The notes beneath the pieces were generated by a model. It had not been told where the DNA came from. It saw only the letters and a program-made list of their open reading frames with translations, and ran no database searches. The position numbers and the translations under genes were made by a program. Positions 55,998 to 64,000 of a stretch of DNA of 64,000 nt are shown piece after piece. The DNA comes from JAHEEL01 sp963785245. GTDB taxonomy: Bacteria > Actinomycetota > Acidimicrobiia > Spongiisociales > UBA5794. Numbering within the stretch: position 1 is the stretch's first letter; each line of letters begins with the position of its first letter. The DNA lies in NCBI GenBank assembly GCA_963785245.1, contig CAWAUO010000006.1:124001-188000 (forward strand), written 5' to 3'.

Positions 55998-57994
55998 ATG
56001 TCTGTGAGAAGCTCATCGACCAATCCTTGGCGACGGCCCGTCGCATCGATTGGAGCCGCTGGTGACAGCCTTGTGCGGCTACTGCGTCTCTCGCTTCAGA
56101 TGGTCGGGATTCTCGCTGCGTCGGGTCTGATGGTGCTTCTGACGAGTGCCCGTCTTGAAGCAGACGAGGTGCGCGGCGCGCTCACGGCATCTGAACTCAC
56201 GATTCCCGACGTCGGGGCGGTGGAGATCGTCGACTACTCATGGTTCCTCCCGGTCGGAGACGTCGGGTGCCGCCCCACCATCGGCTCGAGGGTACGTTGA
56301 CGGTGCCGCGCGTCGAGATGCAGCGAAGCTCCTACGCCTACACGACCCAACGCTTCTTCCCTGGTTTCTCGGTCGGCTTCGTCGCAGTTGACGGCCATCT
56401 CGTTCCGTCCGACCGTTCGATCATCGTGAATCCCGATAACTGGTCGCTAATCCTCTCGCCAGGCAGGGTCTGGTCCGAGCCGGGAGACAACGGACGCTCG
56501 CGGGCTTCATTCCCCTTCACCCTCGGAAGTCCGCCCGACCGGCAATACGGTGCTGGTGAAACCCACAACGGGGTCGCCACGTTCCTGTTCGACGACTCGA
56601 CCGTGTCCGCGTTCCGGTTCCAGATCACGCAGGAGACGGCTCCCGACGGCAACATCTACGACATGTGGGGCCAAGTGCCCATGGAGTACGACCCGGGAGT
56701 CATCGACGAGACCGGGGACATAGCGAGCGGTTTCGCCCAGGAACTCGCCGATCAGGCGCCGGTCACCGATTGGTCCGATCTCGAGGCGACGGTGGACAGC
56801 GATGTCCTCGACTCGTTCACGGCCGGTCTGGAACCGGAAGAGATCAGTGCAGCCGGCATCGTCGTCGACGGTGTCACCTACCTGCAGCCAAGCCGGACCC
56901 GTTCCGGCGACTACCCCTACCCCCGCTACATGCAGCACGGCGCCGCGTCGGTGAGCAAATCGATCGGGGCCGGTGTCGCGATGTTGTGGCTCGCCCAGAA
57001 GTACGGCGACGATGTCTTCGATCTGCGCATCGCCGACTACCTCGACGTGACCGCCGCCCACGATGGCTGGGCCGACGTGACATTCGGCGACGTCCTGAAC
57101 ATGGCGACCGGTGTCGGCGACAACTCGCCCGACCGAATGCCATATGACATCTACGCGAACGAAGCCGGCCCGAACTACCGCAAGTTCTACCTCGCTGAGA
57201 CCGTGACCGGCAAACTCGATGCCGCGTTCGCCGCCGACAACTACTCGTGGGGACCGAACGAGATCGTGAGATACACGTCGTCGCAGACCTTCGTCCTCGC
57301 CGCAGCCATGGATGCCCTCCTCAAGACCAAGGAAGGGCCAGACGTCGACCTATGGGAGCGCCTGTCCGAAGAGGTCTTCCGCCCGATCGGCATCCATCAC
57401 ATGACCATGCTGGCCATCTCCACAGATAACGGCGAGGGCAGCGTCCCATACATGGCGTCCGGACTGAGACTCAGCATCGACGACATCGCCAAGATCGCGA
57501 CTCTCCTGCAGAACGGCGGGGCGCACAACGGCGAGCAACTCCTCCACCCGGCACGAAACAGCGACGCCCTCTACCGATCCGGCCAACTCGCGGGCCTACC
57601 AACCGGGAAGACCTTCGCCGACGGCGATCAGGCATACCACGCATCGTTCTGGAGCATCGCCCACCAGACCGAAGCCGGCACATACTTCCAGGTCCCGTTC
57701 ATGTCCGGTGCAGGTGGCATCACGATCTTCCTCGCCCCCAACGGCGTCACGACATTCGTGTTCACCGACGCGGGCCAGGACGCGTACAGCTTGAACAGCC
57801 CAGCTGTCGCCGAAGCTATCCGTCCATACCCCACCAACGGACTCGACAACGTCGTACTCATGCCCAACGGACTCGGACTCAACGGTCTCCTCGCGCTCGC
57901 CGCGATCGGGTTTGCGATCCTCACCGTCGCTGGCCTCCTGACATGGCGCACCCACCGGCAACGTCGACAGCACCGCCCACAACCGGCCAGATGA
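55998..57994 (+). pseudogene. Serine hydrolase (class C beta-lactamase-related), frameshifted
   Basis: Two open frames join into one protein. The first (55998-56300) has a membrane helix around LQMVGILAASGLMVLLTSA and ends shortly after VEIVDYSWFLPVGDVGC. The second frame picks up at EGTLTVPRVEM (from 56288) and runs to 57994. Restoring one G at about 56287 makes the frame continuous. The hydrolase domain keeps the SxxK motif (SVSKSIGAG), a YTSSQTF Tyr motif and SGAGGITIFL, and a C-terminal helix (LLALAAIGFAILTVAGLL) anchors it. It may be a pseudogene or an assembly error. Confidence 0.8.
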
Positions 57995-58088
57995 GTGCCT
58001 TATGTGCCTATGGGAGGTGTTGAAGATGCCCCGTGCGGCTGTCGATGTGTGAGACGAGGCTTGAGGTAGCGACCTGGAGGAGGGCGTT

Positions 58089-58283
58089 GTGGTCTACGGA
58101 TCGGAGCAGCCAATCTCGAAGCGCACTCGGGTGGTGATGGTTCTTCTCAGTTGGCTGGTCATCGGTATCCCGCTGTTCGTTGGGCTGTGGTTCTGGTTCG
58201 GTTCATGGGTCATGGTGCTGCTTGCTGGAGCGGTGTGGGGGAGTTCGCTACATGAAGCGAGGCGACACATTCTCGTCGATTGA
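58089..58283 (+). CDS. Small two-helix membrane protein
   Basis: A 64-residue protein with a basic N-terminal tail (KRTRVV), helices at about residues 15-34 and 38-53, and a charged end. GTG at 58089 is preceded by GGAGGAGGGC, a strong ribosome-binding site, which supports real translation. No family recognised. Confidence 0.65.
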   Translation: MVYGSEQPISKRTRVVMVLLSWLVIGIPLFVGLWFWFGSWVMVLLAGAVWGSSLHEARRHILVD

Positions 58284-58356
58284 TCACATGGTGTCTCACC
58301 ACATCCGCACGGGTGAGGACGGCGAGAGTCGATTCGGAGCCGACGATTGATTCTGT

Positions 58357-58995
58357 TCACGGTCCATATCCGTCCATGCGAACGCCCATAGGTGCGGTCC
58401 GCCGACTCAGGGGCCGTCTTTCGCTCCTACCCGGACGGACGAAGCGGGGGGTCGCCTGCCGGCCGACGACGCCGCCGATCGACTCTCGGATGAGATCGGC
58501 GCGACCGTTGCGCCTGGCGTACTCCTCGATCATGTGGCGCAGCACCCATCGCGGGCTCGGGGTGATCGCCGTTGGGCCACGTACGTTTGGCCAGCACTTC
58601 GAGTCCACCGTAGGCAGGCGCATCCGCCGTGAGGACCCGCGACCGCTCAACAGCGCTGTCCCACAATGCGAACAGATCCTCTGGCGAATCCTCGGCGACC
58701 GAGTGCCACTGCCGTCCGGGTCGACCTTCCAGTCGACGCCATCCCACGGGGGGCGCCTTCTCCCGGCCAGCGAGCGACTGCGAGAACCACGCGTCGTCGA
58801 CACACGCCAAGTGTTTGAGCAAGCCGCCGAGCGTCACCGACGAAGCGGCAACGGCTGCCGCCAGATCGGGATCATCCAGACCACCTCACGTCCAGGCCGG
58901 CGTCGCAGCTCATAGTCCAGAAACCCAAGCAGGCTGCTCGCTTCGTCGCCAGCGAGCGGCGGTTCGACGCGTCCTTGTTCACCCGTGCCAGCCAT
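58357..58995 (-). pseudogene. DinB-family (DUF664) protein, decayed
   Basis: Three reading-frame pieces align in order with a DUF664/DinB protein. The start at 58995 gives MAGTGEQGRVEPPLAGDEA and then SSLLGFLDYEL. A frame change near 58900-58912 leads to ATPAWT, a TGA stop (58888-58886), then GGLDDPDLAAAVAASSVTLGG and LLKHLACVDDAWF. A second frame change near 58565 leads to PRWVLRHMIEEYARRNGRAD and LIRESIGG. At least three lesions rule out a working gene. Intact relatives are putative thiol-dependent detoxification enzymes. The true 3' end is uncertain. Confidence 0.85.
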
Positions 58996-59029
58996 GGGCA
59001 GCCCCTACGACGGAACGCGGTCCCGGTGC

Positions 59030-62000
59030 TCAGCTACCCCGCTCCTCAACCGGCCACATCGTCGTCAGGAACTCGAGCAGCGCCTTCGCCACGTCCTTGG
59101 GCGGTGCGGGGATGAACAGCGTCGAACCACGGAGCACGGCACCGCGGGCGACCCGTTCAAGCCGGACTTCCTGCGACGCCCGGAGGTCGACCTTCGACAT
59201 GCGGACCTCCCCGCGGGCCTGCACGATCTCATCGAGCCCGACACGGATGGACTCCACGCGCAGTCGCGCCACGGCGATCAGTTCCTCGGCCTCAGGCGGC
59301 AGGAGACCGTAGCGGTCCTCCCACTCGAGGATCACGTCATCGACTTCGCTGTTCGTCGTGGCCGCCGCCAAGCGGCGATACCCCTCGAGACGCCCGTCGG
59401 CATCGGGAACGTACTCATCGGGGAGGCGCGCCTCGACCGGGAGGTCGATCCGGATATCGTGCTCGACTTTATGTTCGATCGGCTCACCCTTGAGCTCCTG
59501 GACCGCCTCGGCAACGAGTTCGGTGTACAAGTCGAAGCCAACCGCCGCGATGTGCCCCGACTGCGTCTCGGAGAGGATGCTGCCGGCCCCGCGGATCTCC
59601 AGGTCTCGCATCGCAAGCTCGAATCCCGACCCCAGGTCGGAGAACTCGCCGATGGCCGCGAGCCGACGGTAGGCGCTCTCCCCGATCCGCTCCTCCGGCG
59701 GATGGAAGAGGTAGGCGTATGCCCGCTGGTTCGACCGCCCAACCCTTCCCCGCAACTGATAGAGCTGTGCCAGACCGAGCCGGTCGGCCCGCTCGACGAT
59801 CAGTGTGTTCACCTGTGGGAGATCAAGCCCGGATTCGATGATGGTCGTGGCGACCAGCACGTCGTAGTCGCCATTCCAGAAGTCGTACATGACCTGTTCG
59901 AGTTGTCCCTCGCTCATCTGCCCGTGGGCGATGGCGTACCGGGCGTACGGGACGAGATCGCGGAGCCGGGCGACCGCATGGTCGATCGATTGGACGCGAT
60001 TGTGGACGTAGAAGACCTGGCCCTCACGCAGCATCTCGCGCCGGATCGCCGCCGAGACCGCCTGGTCGTCGTAGGGACCGACATAGGTGAGGATCGGATG
60101 ACGATCCTCGGGAGCCGTTCGGATCTGGCTGACCTCACGAATCCCGGTCAAAGCCATCTCGAGTGTCCTCGGGATCGGCGTGGCGGTGAGCGTGAGGGCA
60201 TCGACGGAGGCCCGAATCTCTTTGAGACGATCCTTGGCAGCAACGCCGAACCGCTGCTCCTCGTCGATCACGAGCAGGCCGAGGTCGCGGAATTCGACGT
60301 CCGCCGACAGCAGCCGGTGGGTGCCGACCACGATATCGACGGACCCGTCTGCGAGCCCGGCGATCACCGTGCGCTGTTGGGCCGAGGTGAGGAAGCGACT
60401 CAACATCTCGACCCGGACTGGGAACGGAGCGAACCGTTCTTCCATCGTTGCGAAGTGCTGTTGGGCGAGGAGGGTCGTCGGAACCAGGAGGGCCGCCTGC
60501 TTGCCGTCCTGCACGGCCTTGAACATGGCACGGAGCGCCACCTCGGTCTTCCCGAATCCCACATCGCCGAAGATCAGGCGATCCATGGGGGCCTCGGCCT
60601 CCATGTCGGTCTTCACATCGGAGATCGCCGTCAGCTGATCCGGCGTCTCCTCGTAGGGGAACGCCGACTCGAACTCTCGCTGCCATGGCGTGTCGCTCTC
60701 GAATCCATGGCCGGCGACACCGGCCCTGATCCGGTGGAGGTTCACGACCGCCTCGGCGACGACCGCCACCGCCTTCCTGACTTTGCTGCGGGTCTGTGAC
60801 CAGTCGGTGCCTCCCATCCGGGAGAGGCGCGGCGTCTCCCCCCCGGTGTACCGACGGACGGCGGCGAGTTGATCGGTTGGGACGTAGAGCTTGTCGCCGG
60901 CCGCGTACTCGACCAGCAGGTAGTCGCGAGCGGCACCGGCCATGTCACGGTGCACGAGGCCCTCGAACCGGCCCAGGCCGTGATGGTGGTGAACGACGTA
61001 GTCGCCCGGGTTCAGGTCCCGGTATGCCTCGTCGTGTCGTTCGCCTCTTCCCCGGCGAACGGTCCGGTGTGAGCGACGGCGACCGGCGACCTCTCGTTCC
61101 CCGACGACCGCCACACGAAGGGCGGGGAACACGAAGCCGTTGTGGATCCCCGTCGGGAGCACCGCGGATGAGACGGTATCGAGCGAGTCCACGACCGGGA
61201 GCCCGGCTCCCGACTCGGCGAGCAGTCCGGCAACACGCTTGGCCGCGCTCATGCCGTCCATGGCGACAACCACATCGACGCCGCGCCCGATCCACCCGGT
61301 CAGTGTGGATGCTACGGACTCCGGATCGCCGGCGATGGCTCCAAAACCGCGCATCTCGAACCCGTCATCGCCCGGCGATGCCGCGAGCGGTGGAGCCTCG
61401 AGCACGTCGCTCCCCTCGCCGGGTTCGAGCGGCAGATAGAGCGGCGGGTGTTCCCCTGCATCTGGGGCTCCCTTCCCCCACGTCCCGGAGAGGACACCGG
61501 CAAGATCCGACTCCTCGCCAATGAGGTCGCGGCACCGGTCCTTGGCCCGCTCTGGATCGAACAACACCACGATGGCGTCGGACTGGTCGAGCATGGTCTT
61601 CGGAGGGGTCAGCCATGGCAGCCAGGACTCCATCCCGGGGAATCGGATCCCTTCTGCGATTCGTTCCCACGTCGATGCACCCCAGGGTGCGTCCACGATC
61701 AGGTCGCCGGCGCGACGGCGCATCTCGTCGGAGATCAGGACCTCGCCGGCCGGGAACACCTCAACGCCGCGGAGCGAACCCTCCGATCGCTGCGTCGAGA
61801 TCACAAACGGACGAATCTCTTCGATCGTGTCGCCCCAGAAGTCGATCCGGACCGGGAGTGGGGCCTGCGTCGGATACACATCGATGATCCCGCCGCGGAC
61901 CGCGAACTCGCCGCGGCCCTCGACCCGCTCGGTACGGCGGTATCCCAGGTCCGCGAGACCAGCGACCAGGTCATCGAACGACACGTCCGCACCACTGGTG

Positions 62001-62389
62001 AGCCGAACCGGGTCGACGGGCGTTGGACTCAGCCGTTGGGTCGCGGCACGGACCGAGGCGACGATGATCGTTCCTTCCCGCCGTGCGAGGGCATGGCGTG
62101 CAACGATCCGATCTGCCATGGTCGAGATGCTCGGGGACACGTGCTCGAAGGGGAGCGTCTCCCACGCCGGGAGATGGAATCCGTCGTTGGTGAAGAGCGC
62201 GAGATCCTCGGCGAGGTCCTCCGCGTCGCGTTCACCGGGGACGACGGCGAGGATGCTGCGGCCCGTCCGCTCGGCGATTCCGGCGAGCACTACTGACCTG
62301 AGCGCGGTGCCGATGACGTACCTGCCGGGGATCGGCGGAACCTGGTCACGGCCGAAGCGTTCGAGCACAGAGGTAAGCGGAGCGACCAC
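59030..62389 (-). CDS. mfd: Transcription-repair coupling factor Mfd
   Basis: A 1119-residue DNA translocase that removes stalled RNA polymerase and recruits UvrA. The N-terminal UvrB-like module holds FAVRGGIIDVYPT; the RNA polymerase-interacting domain begins PGDYVVHHHHGLGRFEGL. The SF2 helicase core has GDVGFGKTEVALRA near residue 606, LLVIDEEQRFG, LTLTATPIPRTLEMAL, TTIIESGLDLPQVNTLIVER and QLYQLRGRVGRS; the TRCF C-terminal domain follows. The GTG at 62389 avoids a 34-bp overlap with the upstream gene that an in-frame GTG at 62458 would create; neither has a clear ribosome-binding site. Confidence 0.96.
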   Translation of the reverse strand: MVAPLTSVLERFGRDQVPPIPGRYVIGTALRSVVLAGIAERTGRSILAVVPGERDAEDLAEDLALFTNDGFHLPAWETLPFEHVSPSISTMADRIVARHALARREGTIIVASVRAATQRLSPTPVDPVRLTSGADVSFDDLVAGLADLGYRRTERVEGRGEFAVRGGIIDVYPTQAPLPVRIDFWGDTIEEIRPFVISTQRSEGSLRGVEVFPAGEVLISDEMRRRAGDLIVDAPWGASTWERIAEGIRFPGMESWLPWLTPPKTMLDQSDAIVVLFDPERAKDRCRDLIGEESDLAGVLSGTWGKGAPDAGEHPPLYLPLEPGEGSDVLEAPPLAASPGDDGFEMRGFGAIAGDPESVASTLTGWIGRGVDVVVAMDGMSAAKRVAGLLAESGAGLPVVDSLDTVSSAVLPTGIHNGFVFPALRVAVVGEREVAGRRRSHRTVRRGRGERHDEAYRDLNPGDYVVHHHHGLGRFEGLVHRDMAGAARDYLLVEYAAGDKLYVPTDQLAAVRRYTGGETPRLSRMGGTDWSQTRSKVRKAVAVVAEAVVNLHRIRAGVAGHGFESDTPWQREFESAFPYEETPDQLTAISDVKTDMEAEAPMDRLIFGDVGFGKTEVALRAMFKAVQDGKQAALLVPTTLLAQQHFATMEERFAPFPVRVEMLSRFLTSAQQRTVIAGLADGSVDIVVGTHRLLSADVEFRDLGLLVIDEEQRFGVAAKDRLKEIRASVDALTLTATPIPRTLEMALTGIREVSQIRTAPEDRHPILTYVGPYDDQAVSAAIRREMLREGQVFYVHNRVQSIDHAVARLRDLVPYARYAIAHGQMSEGQLEQVMYDFWNGDYDVLVATTIIESGLDLPQVNTLIVERADRLGLAQLYQLRGRVGRSNQRAYAYLFHPPEERIGESAYRRLAAIGEFSDLGSGFELAMRDLEIRGAGSILSETQSGHIAAVGFDLYTELVAEAVQELKGEPIEHKVEHDIRIDLPVEARLPDEYVPDADGRLEGYRRLAAATTNSEVDDVILEWEDRYGLLPPEAEELIAVARLRVESIRVGLDEIVQARGEVRMSKVDLRASQEVRLERVARGAVLRGSTLFIPAPPKDVAKALLEFLTTMWPVEERGS

Positions 62390-62424
62390 GAAGAGAGAGC
62401 GTACCGATCGGACCGGCCAACGCG

Positions 62425-63465
62425 TCAGCGCTCGACGAATCCCTCGCTCGCGAGCCACTCGACGGTTCGGCTGAGCGTCTCACCAATCGGTGTGTAGACC
62501 ATGTCGAGATCTTCAATCGACCGGGACGCGTCGAACCGGTGGCCGTGAAGCAGCGTTCGGAGCATCTCGACACAGATCGGGCGCTCACCCCCGAATAGAC
62601 CGGCTGCAGCAACAAGTGGATAGGCCGCCACGGCGGCGCGGCGAGGGAGCATGACGAACGCGAACGACCGGCCGGTGATCTCGGCGAGCGTCGCCATTGC
62701 TTCGTCGACGGTGATGCTCGCTCCACTGATCAGATACCGGGCGCCGTCCACGCCGCGCTCCGCCGCGAGGAGATGGCCGGCGGCACAGTCGTCCACATCA
62801 ACGATCGAGAGGGTGGTGTCGATCGCGACGACCCGCTTTGCATTCAGCGCCAACCGGAGCAGGAACGTCGAACCGCCTGCGCGACCAGGGCCCTGAACGG
62901 ACGTTGGATTGACGGCGACTGCCTCGATGCCGACACGCGCGGCCTCCTCGAAGAACGCGCGCTCCCCCAGGTACTTCGATCGGGCGTAGTGAGAGAGGAA
63001 TCCCGCACCGTGTGGTGTCGACTCTGAGGCCACCGTCCCCTCGGGCTCACCGATGGTGGCTGCCGATGATGTCAACACCACGCGGCGTGCTCGAGCCCTG
63101 GACGCCGCGCCAACCACGGTTCGAACACCGTCGACGTTGGTCCGGTACATCGGTCCCGGGTCCAACGGGCACATGGTGTTGACGCCGGCGACGTGGAAGA
63201 CCGCGGCGCACCCGGACATGCCTTCGACCAGCGCTGGTCGATCCTGGAGGTCACCGCGAATCGGAACTGCTCCCTTCGCAGCGAGGGCCTGCGACGACTC
63301 AACGGACCGGGCAAGTGCCCGCACGTTGGCTCCCGACTCCAGCAGGTGATCGACGACGGCACCTCCCACGAACCCGGACCCACCGGTGACGAAGACAGGC
63401 ACGCCGGTGAACCCTCTCGTCGATCTCGGGGAGGTGCTCGAACCGTCGAGGTCCGCCGTCGGCAC
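62425..63465 (-). CDS. NAD(P)-dependent epimerase/dehydratase-family (extended SDR) protein
   Basis: A 346-residue extended short-chain dehydrogenase. The nucleotide motif is VFVTGGSGFVGGAVVDHLL near residues 24-42, the active-site motif is HYARSKYLGE (YxxxK) with the Ser in LTSSAAT. The 3-beta-hydroxysteroid-dehydrogenase/dihydroflavonol-reductase-like group is the closest pattern (FHVAGVNTMCPLDPGPMYRTNVDG). Substrate unknown. GTG start at 63465, three bases after the pgsA stop, so it is probably co-transcribed with pgsA and mfd. Confidence 0.88.
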   Translation of the reverse strand: MPTADLDGSSTSPRSTRGFTGVPVFVTGGSGFVGGAVVDHLLESGANVRALARSVESSQALAAKGAVPIRGDLQDRPALVEGMSGCAAVFHVAGVNTMCPLDPGPMYRTNVDGVRTVVGAASRARARRVVLTSSAATIGEPEGTVASESTPHGAGFLSHYARSKYLGERAFFEEAARVGIEAVAVNPTSVQGPGRAGGSTFLLRLALNAKRVVAIDTTLSIVDVDDCAAGHLLAAERGVDGARYLISGASITVDEAMATLAEITGRSFAFVMLPRRAAVAAYPLVAAAGLFGGERPICVEMLRTLLHGHRFDASRSIEDLDMVYTPIGETLSRTVEWLASEGFVER

Positions 63466-63468
63466 CGG

Positions 63469-64000
63469 CTAGTCCTTCGCGCGTGACGTGGTGAACACGG
63501 AGCGGAAACGGGAGAAGTAGTCCCCGGCCGAGACAACGGTCACGATGACGGCGGCGGCCATGAACCACTGGTCGAGTCGCCACGGTCCGATGACGATGTC
63601 CAATCTCAGGATCGCCAGGGCGATGGCCGTGAATTGGAGCGCAGCCTTGGACTTGCCCCACATGCTCGGCGGCACGGTCGACGAGTCGAGTGCGGCGACG
63701 CTCCGCAGCCCCATGATCGCGATCTCTCTGGCGATGATGATGAAGGCCACCCATGTGGAGACCGTACCGACCTCGACGAGTGCGATGAGCGCACCCGTCA
63801 CGAGGATCTTGTCGGCGACCGTGTCGAGGAACGCCCCGAGTGTGCTCGTGAGTTGCCAGCGGCGAGCGAGGTAGCCGTCGGCAAAGTCCGTCAAGGCCGC
63901 GATCACGAACACGATGGTCGCCACCACCCGCATTCCCTGGCTGTCCTGGCCCGCAAGAATGAGGCCCATGGCCACGGGCGTGAGGATCAGCCTGGCAATT
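63469..64000 (-). CDS. pgsA: CDP-diacylglycerol-glycerol-3-phosphate 3-phosphatidyltransferase PgsA, N-terminus cut by window
   Basis: A membrane enzyme of phosphatidylglycerol synthesis. The CDP-alcohol phosphotransferase motif is complete in DFADGYLARRWQLTSTLGAF and LDTVADK, with all catalytic Asp residues. The frame stays open to the right edge (reading IARLILTPVAM before the first internal start), so the true start lies outside. Four or five hydrophobic helices are visible. It lies immediately upstream of the epimerase-like gene. Confidence 0.92.
   Translation of the reverse strand, partial: IARLILTPVAMGLILAGQDSQGMRVVATIVFVIAALTDFADGYLARRWQLTSTLGAFLDTVADKILVTGALIALVEVGTVSTWVAFIIIAREIAIMGLRSVAALDSSTVPPSMWGKSKAALQFTAIALAILRLDIVIGPWRLDQWFMAAAVIVTVVSAGDYFSRFRSVFTTSRAKD

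Noticed and set aside
56280..56300. Programmed -1 frameshift in the serine hydrolase
   Set aside because: No slippery heptamer or downstream structure is visible; a one-base deletion is the simpler reading.
1..64000. CRISPR arrays, rRNA genes, transposases, integrases or phage genes
   Set aside because: Read through on both strands; no spaced direct repeats of CRISPR type and no recognisable protein of these classes.

Overview
The window reads as a densely packed, GC-rich chromosome segment from an actinobacterium (Actinomycetota). Support comes from NucS mismatch endonuclease, a SufB/SufD/Rieske/SufC iron-sulfur locus, F420-type luciferase-like oxidoreductase and Eis acetyltransferase genes, a DUF222/HNH (13E12-type) gene, and an enolase-FtsB-DUF501-Ppx order also known from mycobacteria and streptomycetes. 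Several lipoproteins carry Thr-rich linkers after the lipobox, a style I associate with Acidimicrobiia-like lineages; that placement is an inference. There is no rRNA, CRISPR array, transposase or prophage gene. One tRNA is present.

Layout. 1-9.2 kb: a Sir2 fragment, sufC-Rieske-sufD, an M23 peptidase, family 5 uracil-DNA glycosylase, a DUF4015 lipoprotein, a housekeeping-type sigma factor, nucS and sufB. 9.4-13.3 kb: Eis, an LLM oxidoreductase, an FMN-binding protein, an orphan antitoxin-like protein and a methyltransferase. 13.3-18.8 kb (minus strand): a translationally coupled block of YihY, two ABC half-exporters and a class V aminotransferase-fold enzyme. 18.8-27.3 kb (plus strand): a mainly exported-protein unit of beta-propeller lipoprotein, EEP-fold membrane protein, M3A peptidase, GH57 lipoprotein and CHAD protein. 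27.3-34.4 kb: menaquinone genes menE, menB, menA, menD and menF. 34.5-46.2 kb: CBS-BON protein, GNAT-acyl-CoA synthetase fusion, FetB permease, ABC-F ATPase, GGDEF-EAL protein, two SHOCT proteins, tRNA-Leu and an EF-G-like GTPase. 46.3-51.9 kb: ppx, DUF501, ftsB, eno, mazG and a PpiC-type lipoprotein, a tightly overlapping minus-strand operon. 51.9-59.0 kb: an accessory stretch with a ROK kinase, HNH protein, small membrane proteins, an M23 lipoprotein, an inverted-repeat element, a frameshifted serine hydrolase and a decayed DinB-family pseudogene. 59.0-64 kb: mfd, an epimerase-like gene and the start-truncated pgsA.

Many genes not preceded by an operon partner have no Shine-Dalgarno sequence but a TAnnnT hexamer 6-8 nt before the start codon, the signature of leaderless mRNAs. 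Genes inside operons instead overlap by ATGA/GTGA/TGATG. The most unusual non-coding structures are superimposed divergent -10 boxes between menE and menB, a multi-hairpin intergenic repeat at 11486-11677 with a second partial copy at 46166-46262, and a palindrome at the sufB promoter.
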